64,000 bases of DNA from positions 62,001-126,000 of the forward strand of contig JADLZK010009376.1 in NCBI GenBank assembly GCA_015847255.1. The letters are read 5' to 3'. Under the pieces are notes generated by a model. The model worked only from the letters and a program-made list of their open reading frames with translations. It searched no databases and was not told the origin of the DNA. This DNA is from Hyparrhenia diplandra (lineage: Eukaryota > Streptophyta > Magnoliopsida > Poales > Poaceae). This document shows positions 30,641-41,530 of this stretch, piece after piece (positions within the stretch are counted from its first letter, which is position 1; every line of letters starts with the position of its first letter). Made by a program: the position numbers and the translations under genes.

Positions 30641-31253
30641 TTGTTTTAAATCTCTTCAAATTGTCCTTAATTTTGTTAATTATCTTCTATTCAAATTTCA
30701 GGCATTCAAGAGCCAAACAAGTACCTTCATTTCATATCATTTTGCTTAAATCTATCGATGTCCTTGACGAGGGGATCGGTGATCTTTGCTAACAATACTT
30801 GATTGTTGTGGAGTGATTCTGATTTGCCTCTATTCCAGTAATTCAAGTTAGGTTTGTTTCCTTCTGTCATCAATTTAATTTGGTAACCTACTTCTATATA
30901 AAATGCCTTTGATTTTGGCAAGGCATATGGTATCTAAACTGAAAGAAAAATGAATTGGTAATTAAACTCAATTGATTTAGTGGAATCATAAATGTGATAA
31001 ACCAATTTGAGCCAATTTTGATACAAGGATTCAATCTACAATCGGTGAGCCAATTTCACCCATAGTCTTATGGCTTAATGTAAATTTGAATCAAAAGAAG
31101 TTTACCATCTATGATCTGTGTTTGCTTTTGCTTCATCTTATTGAACTGTACCATTTTATTATTTTGATAGATTAATTCCCTACAAATTGCTTGGCAAGGG
31201 AACAAATGGTCAGATCACAACCGCGAATTCAATTCTGCTGCTAGAGTTCTGTA
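30641..31253. other. Gap: AT-rich intergenic
   Basis: A 64-codon minus-strand frame at 30727-30921 (starts MPKSKAFYIEVGYQ) looks like protein sequence rather than noise but is not recognised, perhaps retrotransposon-derived. No other signal before the LTR. Confidence 0.3.
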
Positions 31254-32170
31254 TGTTGGCATAACCCTGACACTGGGAACACAGATGTGTGCGGTGGATA
31301 CACGTGGAGGTGGTGAGACGAGGCGGGAACGAGCGAGTTTGAATCGGGAACGTAGTGGCCGTGCCCACGTTCGTTAGGCAACTACACAGTGTGTTTCTCA
31401 TGTCTTTGTATCGTGTTTAGCGGTTGTTTTAGCTAATGGTCGTGTGTGAGTTTGCTAGCTTATGTAGTAGGCATCTCCAGGTGTGGAGTTATCACCTTGT
31501 ACGCCAGTTTGGCTCATTGTACTCGAATCTATCAAGGGTGAAAAAGGGCACCGTCTCCCGAGAGACCTCTGGGCGGTTGCTTCGCCATTGTTGTGTTTGA
31601 GTGATTTGATCCGGTGATCATCGAGAGTTCCAGCCACCATACAGTGAGTAGACTCGATCCTTGACTAACATCTGGTATCAGAGCGGTGTTTACTCGCGGA
31701 GACACTCAAGATTGGGAGCCATGTCGATCGTGGCGACGGGCGAAGGGGGGCGCGGCGGCGGCGGCGAGCTACATCAAGTGTACCCTAGTCCGTCGATCTC
31801 GAACTACACCAGTGTTGACAGTTGTTATAGCATAAATGGTGAACTCGGTCATCTCGGACGCCATGGGTGGTGGGAGTCGTCCTGGTCTCCGGATACCTGC
31901 TGTCACAGACCGGTTAGATTGGGTCGGAAGTGACACGTGATCGTCGACCGTTGGAGCGGTGAAGGTGGCGAGGGGGCGCAGTCTCCCGACGACGACGGCG
32001 GCCGGCGGCGCTGAAAGGGCGGCGAGAAGAGGTGGCGCCGTGGCGGAAAGACGGGACGGCGCAGCCGGCGCCATGGGCGGTGGCGGCGGGCGCGGGGCGG
32101 GCCAGCGCCTTGGCGGCGCGCGGGGCGGAGGCGTGTTGGGTTGGGGCCGAGAGCGAGATAGATAAGGACT
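31254..32170 (+). mobile_element. Truncated LTR retrotransposon: 5' LTR, primer-binding site, gag start
   Basis: Likely LTR 31254-31671 (TGTTGGCATAACC ... TTGACTAACA), followed by TGGTATCAGAGC at 31674-31685, the exact initiator-tRNA-Met primer-binding site typical of plant Copia elements. An ATG at 31721 opens a short gag-like frame (MSIVATGEGG...VYPSPSISNYTSV), soon closed. After about 31940 the sequence is GC-rich and no pol domain or 3' LTR is found. Confidence 0.65.
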
Positions 32171-32400
32171 ATTTTATTGCTTACTTATTCCGCAAAGAGA
32201 TTACTTGCCCTCGCTTATATAGCCCGGTTAGTGGGACTTGTAACCTAAGCAATCTCCTATAAGGTTTCCTTATATGATTGGAATCTCTTTTACAAACAAT
32301 ATTTATCTATTTCCTAATAGGGGCCTTCCTTGTAGATTGGAATATTCCCTTTTACACACCAAAAAGCCTAAGATAATCCTAACTTGAAGATGAAGCAGAG
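32171..32400 (-). repeat. Dispersed retroelement-like repeat shared with 48.8 kb
   Basis: On the minus strand, GTTAGGATTATCTTAGG..TTTTTGGTGTGTAAAAGGG..ATTCCAATCTACAAGGAA matches 48818-48875 on plus. The two are in opposite orientation and about 16.5 kb apart, so this is a dispersed repeat, probably LTR sequence. Also contains several ATTGGAATCTC/ATTGGAATATTC repeats. Confidence 0.6.
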
Positions 32401-32790
32401 TCGGACGCGGAGGGGAGAGAGGTCGCGGCGGCGGCAGGGGCGCCGGCTCCCCTACCCGCGCGCGCCCAGCCCCCTCGTGGGCGGCCGCGCGCCGGTTCGG
32501 GCCCTTTAGCCCGTTAGGGCTGGCCCAATCCCGGTTCATGGCGGTGGTTGTGGACCAGTACCAATCCCAACGTTTGATCTCCGTCCAATACACCGCAAAA
32601 TACACGTCTTCTCGCAACCCAACTAACGCAGACGGTGGTCGCACCAACATGTACAACAACACCTGTTGGTTCCGTTAATACTATATACACGGACACGGTA
32701 CACACACACAATGCGTACACAATAATGTGCGCAGTGCGCTCAACTCAGTAACTCACCCACCTGTTAGTTGTTGTGTGCTGTTTCTGCGGA
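32401..32790. other. Upstream region of the dead phytocyanin copy
   Basis: 32401-32560 is GC-rich without a gene. From about 32575 (CCGTCCAATACACCGCAAAATACA) onward it is homologous to 34906-35100, the upstream region of the second phytocyanin copy. A CTATATACAC TATA-like sequence lies at 32680-32689. Confidence 0.5.
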
Positions 32791-32975
32791 ATGGTTTTGC
32801 GTAAGGCGCTGCTCTCATCGCCGCCGCCATGGCCGTCGTCGTGGGTCTACTCCCGTAGACCGCCTCGGCGTTTACGGACAACCTCTTGGTCGGCGACTTG
32901 GATGGCGGTAGGGACCTCAACGTGGACTACGACATCTGGGTCCTCAGCGTCAGCATCAATGCCGGCGACACGCTC
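32791..32975 (+). pseudogene. Phytocyanin pseudogene, exon 1 only
   Basis: Similar to exon 1 of the 35.1 kb copy: signal-peptide segment MAVVVGLLP from 32829, then an in-frame TAG at 32856, then FTDNLLVGDLDGG..LNVDYDIWVLSVSINAGDTL, where the usual GW is lost. A GTATGT donor follows at about 32976. No exon 2 with the copper ligands is recognisable downstream, so the gene is dead. It is on the same strand as the second copy and shares its promoter region, so the pair arose by tandem duplication. Confidence 0.8.
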
Positions 32976-34880
32976 CGTATGTCACCTACACGTCTGGGTC
33001 CTCCGGATGCAGGAGTGCAGACACATCATAGTTCACATGCGTAGGAGCATCAATGTCGCTGATCGTCTGGTGCAGGCTCGTCTCCCAACTCGAGGATCAA
33101 GAACCGCTGCTTCACCTCTAGTGCTCGGACCCCCTCCACACCATAGCTCCTTGTTGTGCTGCCCCTGTCCGCGTGACGGTTTTGTGACCCCTTGCCCCGC
33201 GCCAGCTGCTCACGTAGATTTGCCTAGAGCGTCTACGACCTCTTCGCGTAGATGTCATCTTGCTCCCCGAGGAGGCTGCGCAGGACCAGGCAGGTGAAGG
33301 GGAAGAGGAACGTCTGGTCCACGGCGTCTTCAAGCCACCTCTAGGGTTCATCCATGGCGGCCTTGGCCGACATGCGTGGGACAAGCGGGTTGCGAGCATC
33401 AGGGTGAGAGAAACGGGAGGTGAGAGGCCGGGAGGTTACCCAATGCTCACCATCGGACCCGCTGCTCCATCGAGACAGCCCTACAAAAACGGTGGGGGAA
33501 GCCTTTACTACGAGACATGCCCAACATGCTTTAAGGTCTGTGCGCACGGACTCTAAAGCATGGGCCAGTTGCATCAAACACGAGAGCATGCATCTCGTGG
33601 GCCCGGGCCATCCTATGGCCCTCTACCAAACACGCCCTAGGTATCTCCCCACGAGGCCCAGCTCGTCAGGCTTCTCCACCAGCGGCGGCGGCATCCGCAC
33701 CACCCGAACACGGCTCCCTGTTGTACTCCTCGAGCTCTAGACCAGCAGGGGCTAAGTTCAGTGAGATCTCGTGGGTGGCTGGGCACCCCACCAATTCTAG
33801 AATTTCTTGACGAATTGACAATGTTGCACTATAGGCACCCTATAGCACTGCATATCATTGACTCAAATGGTCGCATTTGTTAATGACACAGAACGAGCGT
33901 TATCTGTAAGGATGACAAAAAATTAAATGATCCCTAAAATAAAGACGTAAAGTCAGCCGGAGATTATATAAAAATTATAAAATATATAGATATAGATTAT
34001 ATAGATACTCTAGTAAGAAAAAAGATTGTTCGAGTTGATCGTCAGCAGTGATCAATGAAGACGCGCACCCAGCCAGTTAGATGGACACACCCTTGTACTG
34101 TATGGCGGCTGTGGCCCAGTGCCATTCTCATCGCTGGACTAGAAAGTCACGCGGCTTTGCCGCGCATGGCCATTGGCCGTTGCAGTTAGGTATTTAAATA
34201 TGAATAATGGTGGCTACCTAAATTATCATTTGTGGATGATTGGACATGTTAATCGCAGAGTTTTTATTTTGTTGTCTATATTTTCCAAGTCTCATAAAAA
34301 CGACCGTGAACTCTTTTTTTAGGTGAGGATGGAATAATAATTTTTTGAAATATTTCATTTTTTAAAGAGGTTGTTAATATCATGAAATATTCATGAAATA
34401 AACATCGTGGAAGTTTTATTTGTTAATTAAAAGAGTCTTTTTAAAATAATTTTGATTATTTTTTTTTGTGTACATAGAGTGCATCATGGTGAGTCTCAAA
34501 AAAAAAATTTTCATGATTTTATGAGCTTTTATTATTTTTGTATGAAATAAACAAAATTAGTATATTATAGGATTTAATAGAAGACAAAAAAGGAGAAGGC
34601 CATTTGGGCCCGAAGTGGCCCAAAGCGCTGGCGGTGGCAGGCCGGCCCGTCAAGGCGATGACAGGCCGGCCCAAACATTTGCCTGGGCGGTTGGTACTAT
34701 TTTGGAAAATATCGAGGATGTTTTTGCAAGATTTCTTGTGTGAGAGGAGGCTGGGACGGCGGGTTCTATTTCGATGAAGTTCGAGGGTTTTTTTACAAAA
34801 AGTCCGATGGTCCGACCGCCGATATCGGACGGCCGATAATTGCTATCGACGTGGCCACTCTTGCTGGGCCTCTTTTGGTG
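32976..34880. other. Gap: mixed sequence between the phytocyanin copies
   Basis: 33200-33360 is open on the minus strand (DAVDQTFLFPFTCLVLRSL, then GEQDDIYAKR), coding-like, but the family is not recognised. A CTACCAAACACGCCC at 33625-33639 resembles a hAT-type MITE right end. 33950-34600 is very AT-rich with poly-A/T patches; 34600-34880 is GC-rich with a doubled GCAGGCCGGCCCGTCAAGGCG/ACAGGCCGGCCC unit. No gene supported. Confidence 0.35.
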
Positions 34881-35143
34881 CTCAATTCGTAAGAGAAGAG
34901 ATTTCCGTCCAATACACCGCAAAATACATGTCTTCTCGCAATACAACCAACGCAGACGGTGGTCGCACCAACAATGTACAACAAGTGGCTCCCTTGTTGG
35001 TTCCGTGAATATTACACATACACACACACACAATACGTACACAATAATGTGTGCAGTGCAGTCAGCTCGATCACTCACCTGCCTGTTAGTTGCTTTTGCG
35101 AAATGGATTCGCTAAGACGCTGCTCATCGCGGCCGCCGCCACC

Positions 35144-35654
35144 ATGGCCGTCGTCGTGGGTGCTCTGCTCCCGGCGACCACCTCGGCGTTTCCAACAAAC
35201 TACATAGTCGGCGCCTTCAAAGGCTGGAGACTTGACGTGAACTACGACGAATGGGCCCTCAGCATCGACTTCTGTTGCGGCAACACGCTCCGTACGTCAC
35301 GTCGTCACCTACATCGCTACGCGTGTGAACAAACGCTGTACATGTGTCTGCATTTCTGCATGCACGATGTGCGCTTGCGGTTCACCATCTGACTGATGCC
35401 TACGATTCGGATTGTGATTCTTCGCAGAGTTCATCTACCCAGCGGCCGACCACAACGTGGTCAGGGTGAACGAGGACGGCTACAACGCGTGCGACGCGAC
35501 AAACAACCTGGGGTTGTGGAACTCCGGGAACGACTACGTGCAGATACCGGTACCGGCGGAACCCGGCAAGTACTTTTTCATCTGCGGTACGGGAGACCAC
35601 TGCACTCGTGGCATGAAGCTTGCCATCACCGCCAAATCCGCCGATGATGATTAG
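35144..35654 (+). CDS. Phytocyanin (plastocyanin-like, secreted type I copper protein)
   Basis: Exons 35144-35291 and 35428-35654 (C|GTACGT donor, TTCGCAG acceptor, phase 1) encode 124 residues. Residues 1-15 (MAVVVGALLPATTSA) act as a short signal peptide. The cupredoxin fold follows, with copper ligands H58 (ADHNVV), C102 (FICG), H107 (GDH) and M112, and the disulfide pair C71-C108. That places it among plantacyanin/uclacyanin-type blue copper proteins, extracellular electron-transfer or wall-associated proteins. Residues after M112 are few and there is no GPI-like tail. An upstream ATG at 35104 matches the start of the sister copy but is out of frame by one base, so the present start is the in-frame downstream Met. 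It may still be functional, with a shortened signal peptide. Confidence 0.75.
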
Positions 35655-36354
35655 ATGGAGATGTTTCGCGGGTCGTACTACTTAATACTAATAAGTATAA
35701 TAAGCACTAGCACAGGCGTGTGAGTGTATATCCACATACAAATAAAGTAAATATGCAATAAAACACATAAGAGACAAAAATTTCAGAGAAATATCACTTT
35801 ATTATTCATTAAAGATATCGTCTAATAAAAATCGGTAAATCTTTTGCCTCCGTTCTAAAAAAAATTGTTCATCAAAGAATTACAAAGTATAGTTTCTCAC
35901 TTTGATATACATTAAGAGAATTGTGTGGCTTCTGTTTCCTTGGCCTGAAAAGGGTCCAGCGGCGTTGGGCTGCAGATGATCTCTGATTAAACTATGCCAA
36001 CCGTCAACATTGCCGTCTCCATATAAATGAAAGTTGTGTCCACGTATTATATGTATAAGCACAAATGAGTGAAATGGTGTCTTTGTTAGAGCCTCGTCAG
36101 CCTCTAGCAAAGATATTCAGCCTCGTCGTGCAGATCTCATAATGAAGTAAGTGTTCAGTCTCATCGGTCACGAACAAAATGATATATTCCGGCCTTAGGA
36201 TTATGCCAAAAAGAAATTAGGAAGGAACTTAGAATTATGTCTTGCTTATAGATTATATTAGTAATTTCCTTTCTTGCTGCGCAATGTTAGGGGGCATGGC
36301 CCCCCCGCCCGCCCTCGGCTCCGCCACTAAGCGGCGCCGTCGTCGACCCGGCAT
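35655..36354. other. Gap: 3' flank of phytocyanin, then a hAT-type end
   Basis: AT-rich, no gene. At 36290-36335 GGGGGCATGGCCCC...GGCTCCGCCACTAA is a CAGTGGCGGAGC-type terminus (reverse orientation), directly abutting the UGT91 pseudogene. Confidence 0.4.
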
Positions 36355-39300
36355 TGTCTATGTACTGTTGTGGCACTTGTCGTCTACCACAATCTCCTGC
36401 GTCTTCTTGGCATTGGCCACAAAGATCGTCTTAGTCTCTTCATCGCATAAGACAACACGTATGGCGACTGCGATGTTGTCACCAAGAAACGCTAGGTCAT
36501 TTTTCTCCTCTCGCACCTTGACTCGACCTTGTGCAGTCCATCATCACCATTTTTTTTTTTTTTTTTTTTTGAGAAACACAGGAGGGGGGCTCCCCTACTA
36601 TACTTTTATTGAAACAAAAGACAAGCAGATCCTTACAAGAAGGTTCAAGAAACAAAAAAAGAAACAAAGAAAATAAAGAAAATTACACAAAGAGCTCTAT
36701 CCATCTATTGAATTGCTCCTTTAAGGAAGGTTTAGCTCTAAGTTTAATCGAGCTTGCTCTTGATTCCTGAAAATGTGGTCATTTCGAGCTGACCAAATTG
36801 CCCAAGACAAGGATATGATCACTTCTAGAAAAACTGGTGATTGGAGCTGAGCTTTGAAAGCCATGACAGAGTCTTCGACCTCCATTTGGATGAGATGAGC
36901 TAACCCCAAGAGATTCCAGCAGGCCATAGCAAAGGGACACTCGAAGAAAAGATGGTGCATACTTTCTTCCTCATTTAAATGACAAAGTGGGCAGGAATAG
37001 TCATCAAGAGGCAAATTTCTCCTTTTGAGTAGACCCCGGTACTCAATCTATCTTTTAAAAGGAGCCAAAAGAAAACTTTTCTTTTAGGTTTGTGACTAGA
37101 TTTCCCTGACCATTTATATATCGGTGACACTTCAATGGTTCCCATTAACTGTGTATAAGCTTGTTTAGGAGAGAAAAAAGAATTACCCTAGATGAAAGAC
37201 CAGACATCAGGACCTTGTTGTAGATGTGTATCATCTAGAATGTCAGAAAGTTGCTGAAATTGTTGAAAAGCTTCCACCGAGAGGGGTAAATGAAATAACT
37301 CATGTACATTGAAGTTATCCATGAAAGCTTGGACTGTAATATCTGAGTTAATTGTGAAAGAGAACAGGTGTGGAAAATCCAAACTTAGAAGCCTGCCATT
37401 CCATGTATCATTCCAAAAATAAACAGAGGTACCATCATTGATCGAAGCTGAAGCCATGCCTTTAAAATTGTCCAAGAGTTTACAAATCACACCACCAAAA
37501 GGACCCCTTTCTATTATTAGTTGGTAGACTACCATCATGATAATAGCAACTCCAAATGAGATCCACCCAGGGAACATCCTTTTTGTTGAAGAATTTATCC
37601 AACTGTTTTAGAAGAAGACATAGATTTTGAGTTGAAATGTTAATTACTCCCAAACCTCCATTTTCCTTGGAAGTGCAGACTAAAATCCAGGCAGCCTTAG
37701 AGGGTTTTCTGCTATTGACATTTCCACCTCTCCAGAGACAGTATCTTCTATATTTATCAATTTGCTTAACCACTGTTTTATGCATCAGAAAAGTACACAT
37801 GGCATAGGTTGGCAGGGCACTCATTATTGCATTTGTCAACTCTAGTCCGCACTCGCATCATTCAACAAATTTGAGATAGAATGAAGCCTTCTTTCACATT
37901 TTGAAACTAAAGGCCAATAATCAGCTATAGTGGGCCTTGTCAGACTGAGAGGAAGACCCAAGTATGTGAAGGGTAAAGATCCCACTGAACAACCCAAGAT
38001 TGCAGCAAATTGTGTCATTCTTTCATCAGACATATTGACAGGGGACAATCATGGATCTATTGAAGTTTACTTTTAGACCCGTTGACTATGCAAAGTTAAC
38101 CAAGATGTCTCTAAGTGCTAAAAGTTGAGTTTCATCCCCTTACAGGAAGATTAAAGTGTCATCAGCATATTGGAGGATGGGGAAATCTTGATCATGTGGC
38201 AAATTTATTGGTAGAGAAATAACTCCTCTCTGTCTTGCATCATTGAGAACTGTCTGCAAAAAATCAGCTGCTAGTACAAAAAAGCAAGGGTGATAAAGGA
38301 TCACCTTGCCTAACCCCTCTCCTGCAATGAAATACTTTCCATGGTGTTCCATTCAGTATCTTGAAGAAGTCCCCGATGTGAAAATTAATTTCATCCAAGA
38401 GAGCCATCTACTCTGAAACCTTTCTTTGGCCATGATCGAAGCATAAGGGGGTGTTCTACCTTGTCAAAGGCTTTTTCAAAGTCCAGTTTCAAGATGATAA
38501 TTTCTGGAAATGCGGGACTGATGGCAAAAGTGGAGATATTCCAAGGACCAAGCTAAACAATCCTGAATGCATCTTGCTTTGGTAAACCCATATTGGTTCT
38601 TGTGAATTAATCTTGGAAGCACTTGTTGTAATCTGTTAGCCAAAATCTTTGTGATCACTTTCATTGAGGTATTCAGCAGGGATATAGGTCTAAAATCATT
38701 CACTGTAGCTGCACTTGAATGTTTTGGAATCAAGGTGATAAGGGAACCATTAATACTTTGAAGACAAATGTTTGAATCATAGAAGGCTTGACACAGAGCA
38801 TAAAAATCTTGACTTATAACAGACCAACATTTCTTAAAGAAATCTGTGTTGAAACCATCTGGTCCAGGAGACTTATCTGATGGCAACTTTTTAACCACAT
38901 CATCAATCTCTTCCTTTGAAAAAAGTATTTCTAGATCAGCCAAATCAGGCTGAGCTAAAATAAGATCATGCAGATTGAAACTAATGGAGGTAAAAGAGGT
39001 TGAGCCTAACCTTTCTTTGAAACTGTTTCCAAATCGGATGAGCTTTGGATTGGTGATCCGAAACCCTGTTGACCCTCTCGAATTTTCCAAAGAAGAAATG
39101 TAATTTGATCTATATCTCACGAGTGGCATTAACATGGAAAAAATTTTGTGTTTGTATCACCCGAGTCACCCACTTAATCGACCCTTATTTGCTTTCGATA
39201 AGTTCTTTTTGTTTTAAAAGATTTGTCAATCTTTGCTCTAAAAGGTGCTTGAAATTCCATTCTGAAATGGTTAGATCTCTGAACTCCTCGATAAATAACA

Positions 39301-40735
39301 ACAAAGATAATATAAGCTTCACATTGGTAATGGTGCGCCTTCAGATTTGAGAGAGTGTGAGACCAATCTTTAAGAGTTTTCCTTAATCTCTAGAATTTGG
39401 CAGTGATCAATTTTGCTGGATCTGAAATTTCAGATGGTCCCTGCCAATCTTCTTTGCACAACTTTGCATAAAGTCCGGATGATGCATCCGGTAGTTTTTA
39501 AACCTGAAAATATTCTTCCTTGGAATGTTAGTAGAAATAGAAATTAGGCAGGGAGCATGATCTGAAGTTTCATGAACTAAAGAGGAAACAAAAGAATTTG
39601 GGTAGGAAGTGGTCCAATGGACAGAAGTGAAGAACCAGTCCAGCCTTTCTAAGAGGGGGTTGAGTTGCTTATTTGACCACGTGTACCTTCTACCTCTCAG
39701 GGGTAATTCAACCAAACCCAAAGCACTTATTGCTGCATTGAACAGGTACATTTCAGCATGGTCTGCACCAGGCTTGTTTCTATCCTCAGGTGACCTATAG
39801 AAGTTGAAATCTCCAACTACCAACCAGTTTATATCATCAGGCATTTGAATATTTTTGAACCACCTAATGAAGGTTCTTTTCTCTTGGGCTGTGCAAGGGG
39901 CATAAATATTGGAAAGCAACCAAGTATCATTATTCAGTTTAGAAGTCAATTCCACAGTCAAACAATACTCATTCTCAAAAACTTTAACACCAGAGAAAAG
40001 AGCAGATTTCCAGATAATAATAGAACCCCCAGAGGCCCCTATATAGGGGATAAATTCAAAAGCATCAAAGACAGGAGGGCAAAGATTTCTTATATAAACA
40101 GAATCAAAAGATTGTCTTTTAGTCTCCTGGAGACAGATTACATCACACAGAGACTCCATAACTTTATCTTTAACTCCATCCCACTTTTTTTCAGAGTTAA
40201 CCCCTCTAATATTCCAACTTAAAACTTTCCAAGTTCTTGTACCCATAGATAACTTATTACATCAAAAGAGATAAACAGAACCTAGCAAAAACTAGGTGGA
40301 GCCTGACCCAGAGGGGGTGTATTCCATCACCCGCACGGTGGACAAGGGGTCGAAGAGAACTGGCATCATGATCATAGGATGGCCATACTGAGGTGCCACG
40401 ATGGTGAACGAACAGTGGCGGAGCTAGAGAAAATCTGAGGGGGTGCAACTTGTCTTATTGGTGCAAGACTATTTGAATTGTGGGTGCGAATATGGTAGAA
40501 ATTTGTCCTTTTCCACTGTTTTTTTTTTAATTTCCGTAGGTGCGGACGCACCCATTGCTTCTGCCCAGAGGAAGCCCGTTCCGGCGAGTTCCAGCCCGAG
40601 AGCGATCTCGTGCAGCTGGTTGAGGGTGATCGGGTACTCGCTCCCAAAGGCGACGTACGTCGACCACAGACTTGGACGTCTGCTCATCGAGCCACGACAG
40701 GGTTGTCTTGATTTCTGGCATGATTGACCCTGTGT
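36355..40735 (-). pseudogene. UGT91-like pseudogene split by a LINE insertion
   Basis: Three blocks on the minus strand match UGT91 gene A1. The 3'-terminal part is 36355-36549 (matches 17024-17219), the next block is 40320-40402 (matches 17208-17290), and 40558-40735 (matches about 17450-17620) includes VAFGSEYPITLNQLHEIALG, identical or near-identical to A1. The LINE at 36550-40318 separates the first two. Between the second and third, about 170 bp of gene (including most of the PSPG box) is replaced by 155 bp starting CAGTGGCGGAGCTAGAG, a hAT-type end. Nothing matching exon 1 is found beyond 40735. Clearly non-functional. Confidence 0.85.
36550..40318 (-). mobile_element. L1-type LINE, 3.8 kb, ORF2 only, degenerate
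   Basis: The poly(A) tail appears as a T run at 36550-36570. Reading leftward from 40246, an APE-type endonuclease covers 40246-39407 (SWNIRGVNS, CLQETK, NWLVVGDFNFYRS, TSDHAPCLIS). Reverse transcriptase follows: KLPSDKSPGPDGFNTDFFKK and NDFRPISLLNT within 39135-38476, then the catalytic QYADDTLIFL near 38170-38140. A thumb/linker region (37839-37480) and a C-terminal zf-RVT domain (CPLC..HLFFECPFA..CWNLLG, 37014-36721) complete it. Frameshifts and stops between these make it inactive. There is no ORF1, so the copy is 5'-truncated close to the ORF2 start. The host repeat CCATCATCACC at 36538 and CCATCACCC at 40323 is the probable target duplication. Confidence 0.88.
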
Positions 40736-41530
40736 GAGTGTGGCCCTCTTGCTGCTTTGGTTAATCAGGAATTAAGCATTTTTCTGATAGGGAAATGCAG
40801 AGGGACACTCTTTTATTTATTTTTTTGCTAGAGCAGAGCAACACAGGGCTTCAAGTTTTTTAATACCAGTTTTAAAGTCTGACACGTGACACCATCACTT
40901 ACCAGATTGTCCAAGTTCTGGAGTTCATTGAGAAGAAAGAAAACCAGCATCTTCTGGCTGGATTTGCTGCTCGTCGTATCGCCTTCTGTTTCTATGTATG
41001 CAGAACTAAAGTTTCAGATCTCGATTTAGACATATCGCATTGTTCTTCAATCCAGGTCTGAGTAAATTAATTGAAGTTAATTCCTGTTTTAAAATTCAGT
41101 CTCTTGGTCTTTTATATTATTGTCGATTACATGATGTAATTGTAATCAGTCGCATTCAGTAATTACTGTCATCAATTGATTTGCAAGCTGACTATGTACT
41201 ACTCACTGCTTTCGCAAAATGTCTCGCTTGCGCCTCTTGAGAAACAACTTAAATTTATTTAGAGATATAAATATTACAAATATTTTATATAAAACAGGAA
41301 ACCACACACATTTTAGGACAGATGGAGTACTTACATGGGCTATAATATTGCCTCGAGCCCACCAGCCAATAAAACGGCCTATGCCTTGCATTCATAACTT
41401 AGGGCATTCACAATGTCGACTTTACTTAGGGCACTCACAACGTCTAAGAGTGTTTTACCCTAAACCCTTAAGCACGCTAGTTTGAGCATCTGAACGTTGT
41501 CCTACGGTGAGGTGGTCTTTTAATATAGTA
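40736..41530. other. Gap: intergenic, nothing identified
   Basis: AT-rich, no domains. An imperfect doubling near 41400-41445 (AGGGCATTCACAATGTCGAC / AGGGCACTCACAACGTC) is a small repeat next to the Helitron end. Confidence 0.4.
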
